Source: Oceanidesulfovibrio marinus
GTDB lineage: Bacteria; Desulfobacterota; Desulfovibrionia; Desulfovibrionales; Desulfovibrionaceae
Length of the DNA stretch: 64,000 nucleotides
Direction of reading: 5' to 3'
NCBI RefSeq assembly: GCF_013085545.1
Contig: NZ_CP039543.1
Coordinates: 3,503,322-3,567,321 of the forward strand
The stretch's first letter is position 1. Each line of letters begins with the position of its first letter. The notes beneath the pieces were generated by a model that saw only the letters and a list, made by a program, of their open reading frames with translations, was not told the DNA's origin and did not search any database. A program made the position numbers and the translations under genes. Positions 37,117-51,197 of this stretch are shown here, piece by piece.

Positions 37117-37920
37117 ATGGATATTTTGAAGCGATCATTGGCGCCGATAACAGAAGAAGCGTGGGACGAGATCGACTCCACGGCGCGTGACGTACTCTCC
37201 GGGCTGCTTTCCGCCAGACGCGTGGTGGATGTGGAAGGCCCCATGGGCTGGGATTACGCGGCCGTGCCTCTGGGCCGGCTCGTGGTGCCGGAAGGCACGC
37301 AGCCCGATGGACTGGAGTACGGCCTGAACACCGTGCAGCCGCTGGTGGAGGTGCGCGCACACTTCGACCTCGACATCTGGGAGGTGGACAGCATCATCCG
37401 CGGCGCCAAGGGCATCAACCTGGACAATCTGGAAGATGCGGCCAGAAGGATGGCCTCGTTCGAGGAAAACGCTGTCTACAAGGGCATGAGCACGGCGTCC
37501 ATCACGGGTCTCATGGAGTCCTCCCCGTATGGCACCCTCCATGTGAGCGGCAAGGCCGAGGATATTCTGCACCAGGTCACGCGCGGCATCCAGGCCATGA
37601 TGGCGGAGTCCATTGAAGGACCGTACGCCCTGGTGGTCAACCCGCAGATGTGGCTGTCCATGTCCACGTACGTGCAGGGCTACCCCTTGAAGAAGCACCT
37701 GGAGGAGCAGCTCGGCGGACCGGTGCTCATCTCCTCGTTCCTCGATGGCGCCTGCCTCGTCTCCACCCGCGGGGGCGACATGCGCATGGTCGTGGGCCAG
37801 GACATGGCCATCGGCTACTACCGCCATGACAAGACTACGGTGTCGCTCTATTTTACGGAGTCATTCACCTTCCAGGTGTTTGAGCCGCACGCCATCGTGA
37901 CCTACAACTGGACTGACTAG
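37117..37920 (+). CDS. Encapsulin shell protein (family 1)
   Basis: The product is 267 aa, the usual length of HK97-fold family 1 encapsulins. The N-terminus MDILKRSLAPITEEAWDEID is the helix that receives cargo targeting peptides. The segments DVEGPMGWDYAAVPLGRL and AIGYYRHDKTTVSLYFTESF are characteristic. Subunits self-assemble into an icosahedral protein compartment that here should hold the ferritin-like cargo for iron storage or oxidative-stress protection. Strong AAGGAG ribosome binding site. Confidence 0.94.
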   Translation: MDILKRSLAPITEEAWDEIDSTARDVLSGLLSARRVVDVEGPMGWDYAAVPLGRLVVPEGTQPDGLEYGLNTVQPLVEVRAHFDLDIWEVDSIIRGAKGINLDNLEDAARRMASFEENAVYKGMSTASITGLMESSPYGTLHVSGKAEDILHQVTRGIQAMMAESIEGPYALVVNPQMWLSMSTYVQGYPLKKHLEEQLGGPVLISSFLDGACLVSTRGGDMRMVVGQDMAIGYYRHDKTTVSLYFTESFTFQVFEPHAIVTYNWTD

Positions 37921-37951
37921 CAGAGCGTGCGTATGAAGTGATGCCGCAGGC

Positions 37952-38023
37952 CGGCGGGGCGCGATCGCGGACCATGCTGCTGTGGACCCATGCGCAACGG
38001 GCGTTCAAACGGACGCCCCGCCG
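37952..38023. other. Spaced inverted repeat after encapsulin gene
   Basis: A perfect 10-nt inverted repeat (CGGCGGGGCG at 37952-37961, CGCCCCGCCG at 38014-38023) with a 52-nt loop lies in the 3' region of the encapsulin transcript. It may contribute to termination or mRNA end stability; GGCGTTTT follows shortly. Confidence 0.35.
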
Positions 38024-38129
38024 CCCCGGACAGGCGTTTTCCCGGTGTTGAAAAAAATCGCCCCGGCATGTAGAAAATAGGTTGACGGCAACGCGCACTA
38101 CGCATACAAGACGGATTCCACAACGCCGC

Positions 38130-38205
38130 GTCCCCATCGTCTAGTGGCCCAGGACTCCGGCCTCTCACGCCGGCAACAGGGGTTCAAATCCCCTTGGGGA
38201 CGCCA
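38130..38205 (+). tRNA. tRNA-Glu (anticodon CTC)
   Basis: A complete cloverleaf: acceptor GTCCCCA / TGGGGAC, anticodon loop with CTC flanked by the CCGGC/GCCGG-type stem, T arm AGGGGTTCAAATCCCCT, discriminator G and an encoded CCA. It reads GAG codons. It lies between the encapsulin operon and the CRISPR array and has its own terminator. Confidence 0.95.
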
Positions 38206-38218
38206 AAAGAAAATCACA

Positions 38219-38247
38219 GGGTTATCCGAAAGGGTAACCCTTTTTTT
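38219..38247 (+). terminator. Rho-independent terminator of tRNA-Glu
   Basis: The stem GGGTTATCC / GGGTAACCC (one G-T pair) with a GAAA loop is followed by TTTTTTT at 38241-38247. Confidence 0.85.
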
Positions 38248-38550
38248 GTGCATCAAGCCTCATCCCCCCGTCCCTTGGCCGTGGCAAGTGTCTTGCGGTC
38301 ATTATTCGCGGCGCCCGCCTGGATTGTTGATCGCATTGCTTGTCGAAGTGCTTCAGAGCCAAAGGTGGCGTGATCTTTTCTATTTCCACGCCGGAACCAG
38401 GAGTCTTTTCCTGATTCCGGAGGCTGCTTTGGCCTCGGTGTAAGTGGTCTTGGCCTCCGGCGCAGGACCATTTCCAGGTAGGCGGTGGCCCATCCACGGA
38501 TGGTCAAAGCCGCCGGCGGCCACCCACTCCAAAGCAGCCTGCTTTACGTT
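38248..38550. other. Region between tRNA-Glu and the trailer end of the CRISPR array
   Basis: About 300 bp with no supported gene. It borders the degenerate terminal repeat, so it is the trailer side of the array. Confidence 0.5.
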
Positions 38551-38583
38551 GTTTCACCCCACGCTCCCGCGAGGGGGAGCGAC
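38551..38583 (-). repeat. Degenerate terminal CRISPR repeat
   Basis: A 33-nt copy starting GTTTCACCCCACGC and ending GGGGGAGCGAC has several changes from the consensus. Repeat decay at the end far from the leader is typical and confirms the leftward orientation. Confidence 0.8.
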
Positions 38584-39634
38584 TGGGGTGAGACACGGCC
38601 TCGGCCGGGGTTCAACGTTTCAATCCGCGCTCCCGCGGGGGAGCGACCCCGATATCGGTGCGCCTCACGAGCCCGAGTATGTTTCAATCCGCGCTCCCGC
38701 GGGGGGAGCGACTGGCGCGAGATCGACATGCGCGAGATCAAGCGGTTTCAATCCGCGCTCCCGCGGGGGGAGCGACTCCATGCTTCGTTCTGCTTCCCAG
38801 GCTCCGCGATTTGGTTTCAATCCGCGCTCCCGCGGGGGGAGCGACTTCTGCCTCCAGAGTCTTTCCTTACGCGCATCCTGTTTCAATCCGCGCTCCCGCG
38901 GGGGGAGCGACGCGTAGTCCTGCAAGGTCATGACATTCGTAGCGAGTTTCAATCCGCGCTCCCGCGGGGGGAGCGACCCGCAGACAATATGCCCTCCTCG
39001 GCAATATCGAGTTTCAATCCGCGCTCCCGCGGGGGGAGCGACGTGGTGTGCGCGGACTTGTGCAACGCCACCTCTTTGTTTCAATCCGCGCTCCCGCGGG
39101 GGGAGCGACCACGGCGTGCCTTGCCGCCTGATCAGCCGCGATGTTTCAATCCGCGCTCCCGCGGGGGGAGCGACCCCACACTAGACGTAACCCGCTGGAT
39201 TCACAGGTTTCAATCCGCGCTCCCGCGGGGGGAGCGACCTGACCAAAATTTTGGCCGGACGCTCCATGGATGTTTCAATCCGCGCTCCCGCGGGGGGAGC
39301 GACGAGCGGCCAAGCTCCTGCTGGTCAAAACGTTCGCGTTTCAATCCGCGCTCCCGCGGGGGGAGCGACGCGCATAGGTGGTGGATATGACGTCGATTCG
39401 TTCGGTTTCAATCCGCGCTCCCGCGGGGGGAGCGACATCCCATTTCCCTGGCGCGTCTCCGACAACTAGGCAGTTTCAATCCGCGCTCCCGCGGGGGGAG
39501 CGACCGCCAGCACCGGGCGTGCTCTCGGTCACAATCCAGTTTCAATCCGCGCTCCCGCGGGGGGAGCGACCGGAAGTGATATCCTGGCGGGTGACAAGGG
39601 ACGTTTCAATCCGCGCTCCCGCGGGGGGAGCGAC

Positions 39635-39995
39635 GATGATGCCGGCGCCGTCATTGAGCGACTTAACAAGTTTCAATCCGCGCTCCCGCGGGGGGAGCGA
39701 CACCCACATTCCTGAACAGGCGGACCAATCGCAGGGTTTCAATCCGCGCTCCCGCGGGGGGAGCGACCATCCAAAGCGCTTTGCGCGGATATGCCGCCAG
39801 TTTCAATCCGCGCTCCCGCGGGGGGAGCGACTTTTCCGCAACATCGGCCTCGACTACTTCATGGAGTTTCAATCCGCGCTCCCGCGGGGGGAGCGACTGA
39901 TGCCGGCGCCGTCATTGAGCGACTTGATGAAGTTTCAATCCGCGCTCCCGCGGGGGGAGCGACCATCCAAAGCGCTTTGCGCGGATATGCCGCCA
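39635..39995. repeat. Duplicated and near-duplicated spacers, cluster 1
   Basis: The spacers at 39768-39799 and 39964-39995 are identical over 32 nt (beginning CATCCAAAGCGC). The spacers at 39635-39669 and 39898-39931 share a 28-nt core (TGATGCCGGCGCCG onward) but differ at the 3' end (AACAA versus GATGAA) and in register. They therefore look like two acquisitions from related but different targets. Confidence 0.9.
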
Positions 39996-40556
39996 GTTTC
40001 AATCCGCGCTCCCGCGGGGGGAGCGACGCGTCGGTTTGAGAAGCGCATGCGGACGGACATTGTTTCAATCCGCGCTCCCGCGGGGGGAGCGACTGGCCGC
40101 ATATGCGAAGATGTTGCAGCGTTGGGTTTCAATCCGCGCTCCCGCGGGGGGAGCGACCGCAACCACCCCGACGTGGCCGGCTGATGGAGGGGTTTCAATC
40201 CGCGCTCCCGCGGGGGGAGCGACATGACTTTCATGGTAGATCATCCCCCCACGATCCGTTTCAATCCGCGCTCCCGCGGGGGGAGCGACATCTGCTGCGG
40301 TGTCAAGGCCATATCATCCTCGCTTGTTTCAATCCGCGCTCCCGCGGGGGGAGCGACGCGCTGGGATCGTTGTAGCGGGCAGTGAGACCCAGTTTCAATC
40401 CGCGCTCCCGCGGGGGGAGCGACCACCGGGACCGCTGGAAATGTTGGCGAACACCATGTTTCAATCCGCGCTCCCGCGGGGGGAGCGACGACGCATCACC
40501 ATACAGCTTGACGATGCAGTTTTTGTTTCAATCCGCGCTCCCGCGGGGGGAGCGAC

Positions 40557-40785
40557 CCACTCGATTTGCTGCCCTTCTTCGGTAGGCGTGTTTCAATCCG
40601 CGCTCCCGCGGGGGGAGCGACGAGCTTGCGCGTGAACGCCAAGCCAAGAAGTTTGTTTCAATCCGCGCTCCCGCGGGGGGAGCGACTTTTCTTCTCCAAA
40701 GCCTCCTTGCACTCGATGATGTTTCAATCCGCGCTCCCGCGGGGGGAGCGACCCACTCGATTTGCTGCCCTTCTTCGGTAGGCGT
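40557..40785. repeat. Duplicated spacer, cluster 2
   Basis: The spacers at 40557-40589 and 40753-40785 are identical over 33 nt (beginning CCACTCGATTTG), three repeat units apart, the same interval as the exact duplicate in cluster 1. Confidence 0.9.
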
Positions 40786-42469
40786 GTTTCAATCCGCGCT
40801 CCCGCGGGGGGAGCGACGACATCGCCCCTCCTCGGTTGTTGATCCGTCAAGGTTTCAATCCGCGCTCCCGCGGGGGGAGCGACATCTCGCGCCGGTCTTT
40901 CCACTGCATGCCCTCGCTGTTTCAATCCGCGCTCCCGCGGGGGGAGCGACCGGGCCAGGGCCATGATGATGGCGTGCTTGCGGTGGTTTCAATCCGCGCT
41001 CCCGCGGGGGGAGCGACGCCGGCCGAATCGCACCACGGCGCGCCGGCCGTGTTTCAATCCGCGCTCCCGCGGGGGGAGCGACCGTCCTCGCCCATGCCCG
41101 CGATGGCGTGGCACGTTTCAATCCGCGCTCCCGCGGGGGGAGCGACTTCGCAAGCAATGAGGTTCATGCCCTGCTGCCCGTGTTTCAATCCGCGCTCCCG
41201 CGGGGGGAGCGACAACAACTCCATCGATGTCATGCGGCGCCGGGTCGTTTCAATCCGCGCTCCCGCGGGGGGAGCGACTGGTGTGAGCACGGATAGCGTG
41301 GCGCGGGTTCTGTTTCAATCCGCGCTCCCGCGGGGGGAGCGACACCGTCTCCATACTCTGACAATCAACACGAGGGTGTTTCAATCCGCGCTCCCGCGGG
41401 GGGAGCGACGGCTCCGGCCGGCTCAGCGCGCGCATTGTCGGCGTTTCAATCCGCGCTCCCGCGGGGGGAGCGACAGGAGGTCCTGATCCAGGCCCGGCTG
41501 GACCGGGAGTTTCAATCCGCGCTCCCGCGGGGGGAGCGACCCGGCGAGGATCTGGCCACGGTGCATTGCGGCAGGTTTCAATCCGCGCTCCCGCGGGGGG
41601 AGCGACGGGCGGCTGCAGCCGGACCGAGCGCTGCGGCGCGGTTTCAATCCGCGCTCCCGCGGGGGGAGCGACCACCTCCAGCGCGAGCGCCAGCGTGAGC
41701 GGCGTGGTTTCAATCCGCGCTCCCGCGGGGGGAGCGACCGGAGCTCGAATTGATGGACCCGGGCGCGGGCCAGTTTCAATCCGCGCTCCCGCGGGGGGAG
41801 CGACGCTGGCTGCGCCATTTTGCGACCGTGGCTTTCTTTGTTTCAATCCGCGCTCCCGCGGGGGGAGCGACGCCCCCTTAGGCGTCCCCGGGCTGCACCC
41901 GCCGTGTTTCAATCCGCGCTCCCGCGGGGGGAGCGACCTTTCCTGTCGTTGCCATATGGGATGACGCGGAAGTTTCAATCCGCGCTCCCGCGGGGGGAGC
42001 GACCGCGAACGCCCAGCGTGGATGTGATGCCGGTCAGGTTTCAATCCGCGCTCCCGCGGGGGGAGCGACCGTTGACCTGTTTTCATACTACCTCAACGAG
42101 AAGGTTTCAATCCGCGCTCCCGCGGGGGGAGCGACGCTGTTCATCCCACGGGTCTACATCTAGCAGGTCGTTTCAATCCGCGCTCCCGCGGGGGGAGCGA
42201 CGCGCTCCGCTGGGTTGGCTCTGGGGACCTTGTAGTTTCAATCCGCGCTCCCGCGGGGGGAGCGACGGCGGCTCGATTTCCGGCACCAGCATTTCGCAGG
42301 TTTCAATCCGCGCTCCCGCGGGGGGAGCGACCCTTGGCCCTTCTCTGTTTTAATCTCGGACAGTTCGTTTCAATCCGCGCTCCCGCGGGGGGAGCGACCG
42401 ATTAGACGCTGCGACGATAACGTGCCCCGACGAAACCGTTTCAATCCGCGCTCCCGCGGGGGGAGCGAC

Positions 42470-42681
42470 GCTTCCTTTCTTATCCCGTGCCAGTCCTCAT
42501 ATGGCAACGGCAATTCCGCGAACTTCTTCTTTTTCTGCTTTCGCTATGTGGTTGTCACAGAACGTAATTTCACAACAGTCTGTTTTCAATGCGTATTTCC
42601 AAGGCGCGACTGACCCGGCAATTCTGCGGACACCTCCTGTTCGCGCAAACACCCAGGGCCGCGGCAGCAACGCCCCTGCGC
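42470..42681 (-). promoter_or_regulatory. CRISPR leader
   Basis: About 212 bp between the last perfect repeat and the 3' end of cas2, with an AT-richer core near 42530-42600. By position it should contain the leftward array promoter and the sequences that direct Cas1-Cas2 spacer insertion. No gene is present. Confidence 0.7.
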
Positions 42682-42972
42682 TCAAACGATCAGCGGCTCG
42701 TCCAGCTGCGGCGGCTCCCGCACGCCCACATGCTCCACGCGGCGTTTCCACTCCCGCCCCAGGTTGTAGAATCTGAGGCTGTCCTTGTCCGGGTTGATGA
42801 CATCCAGCAGCGAGGCGCGCAGCGTTGTCCATTGCGCCGGGTCCACGTCGCACTCGAACACGGAGTACTGCACGCGCTGGCCGTAGTCGCCGCAGAGCTT
42901 CGCCACCTGCCGCAACCGCTTGGGCCCGCCCTCGTCGGAGGTCGCGACGTCGTATGATACGAGCATGAGCAC
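42682..42972 (-). CDS. cas2: CRISPR-associated endonuclease Cas2
   Basis: The product is 96 aa. The ferredoxin-like fold starts MLMLVSYDVATSD with the conserved Asp at the end of strand 1. GQRVQYSVFECDVDPAQW and the C-terminal RFYNLG segment match type I-C Cas2. With Cas1 it forms the integrase complex that inserts new spacers at the leader end. It follows the cas1 stop by 3 bp. Confidence 0.95.
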   Translation of the reverse strand: MLMLVSYDVATSDEGGPKRLRQVAKLCGDYGQRVQYSVFECDVDPAQWTTLRASLLDVINPDKDSLRFYNLGREWKRRVEHVGVREPPQLDEPLIV

Positions 42973-42975
42973 GGG

Positions 42976-44004
42976 TCACCTCCAAATGAAGGGCGGATAG
43001 CCGTCCAGCTCCCCCCGCAGGTGCCGGGCCAGGAGCATGGCCTGCGTATACGGGACTAGGCCGATGGGGATGCGCTCTTCCAGAAATGGGTGCTGTACCT
43101 CCTCCTGCTTGCGTTTTTGCCAGGCGGTGAGCACGTCCTTGCGCGCGTCGTCCGCCAGGGTAACGCCGCCGGCGCCGTCGGTCTTGAAGTCGGTCGGCTT
43201 GACGTTGCGGCGGTTGATGAGAGTAAGGGCCATGCGATCCGCCAGCCAGGGCCGCAGTTCCTCCATCATGTCCAGGGCAAGGCTGGGCCGGCCGGGCCGG
43301 TCGCGGTGGAGGTAACCGACCTGGGGGTCGAGGCCCACGGTTTCCAGGGCGGAGCGCACGTCGTGCAGCAGCAGGGTGTAGAGGAACGAGAGCAGGCAGT
43401 TCACGGCGTCGCGCGGTGGACGGCGGTTGCGGCCGTTGAAGGGGAACTCCTCGCGGCGCAGCACGAGCTGATCAAAGACACCGAAGTAGATGCGGGCTGC
43501 GTCGCCTTCCACACCGCGCAGAGTCTCGTCGTCCGCCGCTGCGTCGGCGTGGTCCAGAGCGCTGTTGATGCCGAGGATTGCGCCATGCAGCGCCTCGGCG
43601 TCCAGCTCGTGCTCGTGGTCGCGCAGGGCGCGGCGGAGCACCGCGCGGGTGTTGACGAGCTTGCCGTGGACCATGAACCGGGCCAGCGCGGTCCGGGCTT
43701 CGGAACTGTCCGCCCGGCGGAACTGCTCGCGCCGGAGCAGGACGTTGCCGGACGTGGGGCCGCGCACCGAGGCGAGGTAGCGTCCGTTCTCCGAAAGGAA
43801 GCTCACGGTTATGTCGCTTTCGGCGCAGGCATGGAGTAGGGCCGGGCTGGCGTTGACCACGCCGAAGCAGACCACGCCCTCCAGCCCGATAAGCGGCAGC
43901 CTGAGCAGGGTCTTTTTCTCCGCGCGGACGCAGAGAGCCTCGCCGTCCTTGGCCAGGTAGGAATCCTGCCGGGTGACGTACAAGGTGTTGAGGAGCTTTC
44001 TCAC
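42976..44004 (-). CDS. cas1: CRISPR-associated integrase Cas1
   Basis: The product is 342 aa. Type I-C Cas1 starts MRKLLNTLYVTRQDSYLAKD. Candidate catalytic residues are the Glu in RGVEGDAARIYFG, the His in GYLHRDRPGRPSL and the acidic residues in ALDMMEELRPWLADR. It catalyses spacer integration. I use the GTG at 44004, which overlaps the cas4 stop and begins at the conserved N-terminus; a longer frame upstream only adds cas4 shadow sequence. Confidence 0.95.
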   Translation of the reverse strand: MRKLLNTLYVTRQDSYLAKDGEALCVRAEKKTLLRLPLIGLEGVVCFGVVNASPALLHACAESDITVSFLSENGRYLASVRGPTSGNVLLRREQFRRADSSEARTALARFMVHGKLVNTRAVLRRALRDHEHELDAEALHGAILGINSALDHADAAADDETLRGVEGDAARIYFGVFDQLVLRREEFPFNGRNRRPPRDAVNCLLSFLYTLLLHDVRSALETVGLDPQVGYLHRDRPGRPSLALDMMEELRPWLADRMALTLINRRNVKPTDFKTDGAGGVTLADDARKDVLTAWQKRKQEEVQHPFLEERIPIGLVPYTQAMLLARHLRGELDGYPPFIWR

Positions 44005-44657
44005 GGGGCGTCCTCCTGTTCGTGGTCGCGGTCTCGGCGCATCTGGCCCAGGTAGCGGACGGCGCTTTTGGTGCCCTGGGAGCCGTCGCCGCGGAAGATG
44101 TCCGGCAGGCAGAGACCGCGCATGGAGCATGCCTTGCAATGCGGCCCCTTGCGCGGCGGGGGTGTGACGGCGTCGTCCATCATGGCGTGAAGCTGTGCGG
44201 CGAGCTCCTCCACGCGGCGGCGCAGGGCGTCGTCTATGGGCACGGTCTCGCGTTGCCGGGTGGCGCCGTACCAGAGGGCTGCTTCCGGGATGGCGGCCCC
44301 GGTCATTTCCTCCAGGCAGATGGCCTGGGCCGCGAGCTGCACGCGGTCAGCGTCGTGCGCCTTGGCCTTGCCGCGCTTGTACTCCACGGGGCAGGGACCG
44401 GAGGCCGGGAACTCCACGGCGTCCGCCTTGCCGAACAGGCCGAGCCGGCGGGAGGCGATGGGCACGGCGAACTCGGTGCGCACACCGCGGCGTGTTTCCT
44501 TGCCGTGGCGGTCCGCCCTGTGGTGGAGGATGCGGCCGTAGGCGGTCAGGGCGTTCTCGTTCCAGGCCTGCTCCAGGTGGATAAGACCGCACTGCCGCTC
44601 GCAGAAGGCCAGATGCTGCAACGCGGAAAGCGACAGGAGGTCAGCATCGTCGTACAT
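44001..44657 (-). CDS. cas4: CRISPR-associated exonuclease Cas4
   Basis: The product is 218 aa. It has N-terminal cysteines (C19 and C23 in FCERQCG) and a C-terminal cluster HCKACSMRGLCLPD expected to hold a 4Fe-4S cluster. The nuclease core includes CPVEYKRGKAK and QLAAQAICLEE. Cas4 trims prespacers and helps select PAM-bearing fragments before integration. AGGAG precedes the ATG. It overlaps cas1 by 4 bp. Confidence 0.93.
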   Translation of the reverse strand: MYDDADLLSLSALQHLAFCERQCGLIHLEQAWNENALTAYGRILHHRADRHGKETRRGVRTEFAVPIASRRLGLFGKADAVEFPASGPCPVEYKRGKAKAHDADRVQLAAQAICLEEMTGAAIPEAALWYGATRQRETVPIDDALRRRVEELAAQLHAMMDDAVTPPPRKGPHCKACSMRGLCLPDIFRGDGSQGTKSAVRYLGQMRRDRDHEQEDAP

Positions 44658-44719
44658 GGCGCGCTCCTATAGCGGGAAGGCGCCGCAACACACGGGCCGG
44701 CGCCTTCTACGCATGCGGT

Positions 44720-45586
44720 CTAAATCATGGAATGCAGCGTCACCCCCTGGGGCATATTGGCCTCGTCCACGGTCACGGCGTAGTCCTCGAAGCTGCGCGG
44801 CGGCGCGCCGTCGCCGTTGGCGCGGGCTATGTCCACGAGGCTGAAGAGGGTATGCGCCGGGGCGTTGCCCATCTTGTTCTCGTGCTCGAAGACGTACAGG
44901 CCGCGGGAGGCCATCTCGCCGCGGGCCGCGGAGTGGTCGTGCTCGAACATGTTCTGCAGCGCCTCCCAGAGCAGGGCGAGGTCGTCGGAACCGAAACCGG
45001 TGCGCTCGGCCAGGGGCGCGGAGACAAAGCCGTGGCAGCGGTACAGGCCGTAGGGGACGATAGCTTTGCGGCCCATGGTGCGCTCCTTATCGATATCTTC
45101 TTCTTTGGTAACGGCCATGCGAGTGATGGAGATATCTAAAGGAGCGATAGGGTCAATAGAGTGGGCGAATGCTAGTTGTACTGGGCCGCGGACCTGACCG
45201 CAGTTTACATCTGTAGTCATAACTGCACCGAATGTGCGGACGTCGAAGAAATTCTTGCACATCCACGAGGTCAATTCGCGAGCCTTTTGTGCATCTTTAG
45301 GCAGCTTCCTGGGTTCGGGTTTTAAATCGAGGGCTAGATAGGCGCGTTTGTTCTGATGATTCAGAACGGCCTTTTCCTTCACATAGATTTCGAATGGCGG
45401 TGTGCAATCGTGCTTGAGCCCAACATAGTTGCGGATCTTGCGCTTGAGGCAGACGTCGGTGACCAGGCCGCGGCTGGTTTCCGGGTCGATGCGGGGCAGG
45501 TTGCCGGCGTCGGGATCGCCGTTGGGGTTGCCGTTGGCCACGTCGAAGAGGAAGACGAAATCGTAACGCTTGTCGATGGCGGACAT
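44720..45586 (-). CDS. cas7: Cascade backbone protein Cas7 (type I-C, Csd2)
   Basis: The product is 288 aa. The RAMP fold starts [25 protein letters not shown], the signature of type I-C Cas7. The segments VRTFGAVMT and [15 protein letters not shown] follow. Multiple copies coat the crRNA in Cascade. The ATG at 45586 has AGGAG upstream; 35 bp separate it from cas8c. Confidence 0.95.
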   Translation of the reverse strand: MSAIDKRYDFVFLFDVANGNPNGDPDAGNLPRIDPETSRGLVTDVCLKRKIRNYVGLKHDCTPPFEIYVKEKAVLNHQNKRAYLALDLKPEPRKLPKDAQKARELTSWMCKNFFDVRTFGAVMTTDVNCGQVRGPVQLAFAHSIDPIAPLDISITRMAVTKEEDIDKERTMGRKAIVPYGLYRCHGFVSAPLAERTGFGSDDLALLWEALQNMFEHDHSAARGEMASRGLYVFEHENKMGNAPAHTLFSLVDIARANGDGAPPRSFEDYAVTVDEANMPQGVTLHSMI

Positions 45587-45621
45587 AGTGTATCTCCTGT
45601 ATATAAAGATGATTAGGTTGA

Positions 45622-50436
<4,815 letters not shown>

Positions 50437-50817
50437 GGAAACAGGAAGATGGATGTCGATATTGCTCCAGATTCTTGAGAAAGCGGACGAAAAAATATCT
50501 GGCAACTTGTTTTTTGAATAACCGGCCAGATACGGGAGGACAGACTCACTCGATATGGGGAAAATATCAAGAGGGGTATCTCACTACCGTGCACGGGATT
50601 CGTAGAAAAATGGGACTGGGGCGTGTCGAAATTGGGCACACACGGCGCCGGCAGAGCATCCTCTGGTGGAGTCCCCGTTTTTGGCATACCGAAGAGGTAT
50701 GTTGAGACAGAGTGCTAACGATTACCCGATGATGGAGGCGCTCAGCTTCGGCGCTGGTCACGGGCCTGAGCTGGGAAGGAGGTCCGCACCGTTGGCAGAC
50801 CTAGTGGAGGGAACAAA
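50437..50817. other. Region upstream of cas3
   Basis: About 380 bp with no gene. It should contain the leftward cas operon promoter; the AT-rich stretch 50490-50525 is the best place for it, but no clear -35/-10 pair is seen. Confidence 0.4.
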
Positions 50818-51126
50818 GTGACGACCTGTTTCACCGCGGACACGCACTTCGGCCATGAGCCGATCATCGGGGCATACCGGCAGGCCGTTCGGCTCTATCC
50901 AGGCTATGGACGAGGCCATGATCCGCGCCTGAAACGAGCGTGTGCAGACCGGGAACAGGATCTACTCCTGAGGGACTGCGCCTTTGCAAATTCGGCGGAG
51001 CATCGTCATCGGCTGGAAGGCCACATCGCGCTCAGCCACGGCGATCACGCTCAACAGCGTCCTTCGGAGGAGCTCGGGGCAGCGATACGGTACTCCTTGC
51101 CGCCTTCCTTGCCGGCTCCGAATTAG
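50818..51126 (+). pseudogene. Decayed calcineurin-like metallophosphoesterase
   Basis: The start reads MTTCFTADTHFGHEPIIGAYRQ, the usual N-terminus of small phage/bacterial metallophosphoesterases (DTHFGH binds metal). The sequence then shifts frame near 50885, continues as PFGSIQAMDEAMIRA, hits a TGA where the family has Trp (before NERVQTGNRIY) and returns to the first frame as CAFANSAEHRHRLEGHIALSHGDH. A downstream metal motif (normally GNHD) is eroded. At least two frame changes and in-frame stops make it non-functional. Confidence 0.7.
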
Positions 51127-51197
51127 GGGAGTGGCCTCGGGAGATTGGACCATCATTGAATAATCGGAAGAAGCCTGACTGAACTGAGATGGATATA

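Larger units (their letters stand above)
38551..42469 (-). CRISPR. Type I-C CRISPR array, 59 repeats plus one degenerate terminal repeat
   Basis: The 32-nt repeat starts GTTTCAATCC and ends GGGGAGCGAC on the + strand; its reverse complement (GTCGC to GAAAC) is the usual type I-C orientation. Transcription is therefore leftward, with the leader next to cas2. I count 59 repeats starting at 38617 and ending with the one at 42438-42469. The first listed (38617-38647) is 31 nt because one G is missing. A degenerate copy at 38551 ends the trailer side. Spacers are mostly 32-37 nt; the leader-proximal one (42399-42437) is 39 nt. Almost all repeats are identical, which suggests a recently active array. 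Confidence 0.98.

Noticed and set aside
37921-38129. Attachment site for an integrated element at tRNA-Glu
   Set aside because: No integrase gene or repeat of the tRNA 3' end is visible nearby, so the neighbouring CRISPR locus cannot be called tRNA-integrated.
38485-42353. Many frames of 60-300 codons across the CRISPR array with repeated RGSD/ALPRGER-type peptides
   Set aside because: They are translations of the 32-nt repeat and its spacers, not genes.
38551-42469. Possible self-targeting spacers against the phage module at 1-4500
   Set aside because: By eye I found no spacer matching the visible module; a proper alignment search was not possible here, so this is not a firm negative.
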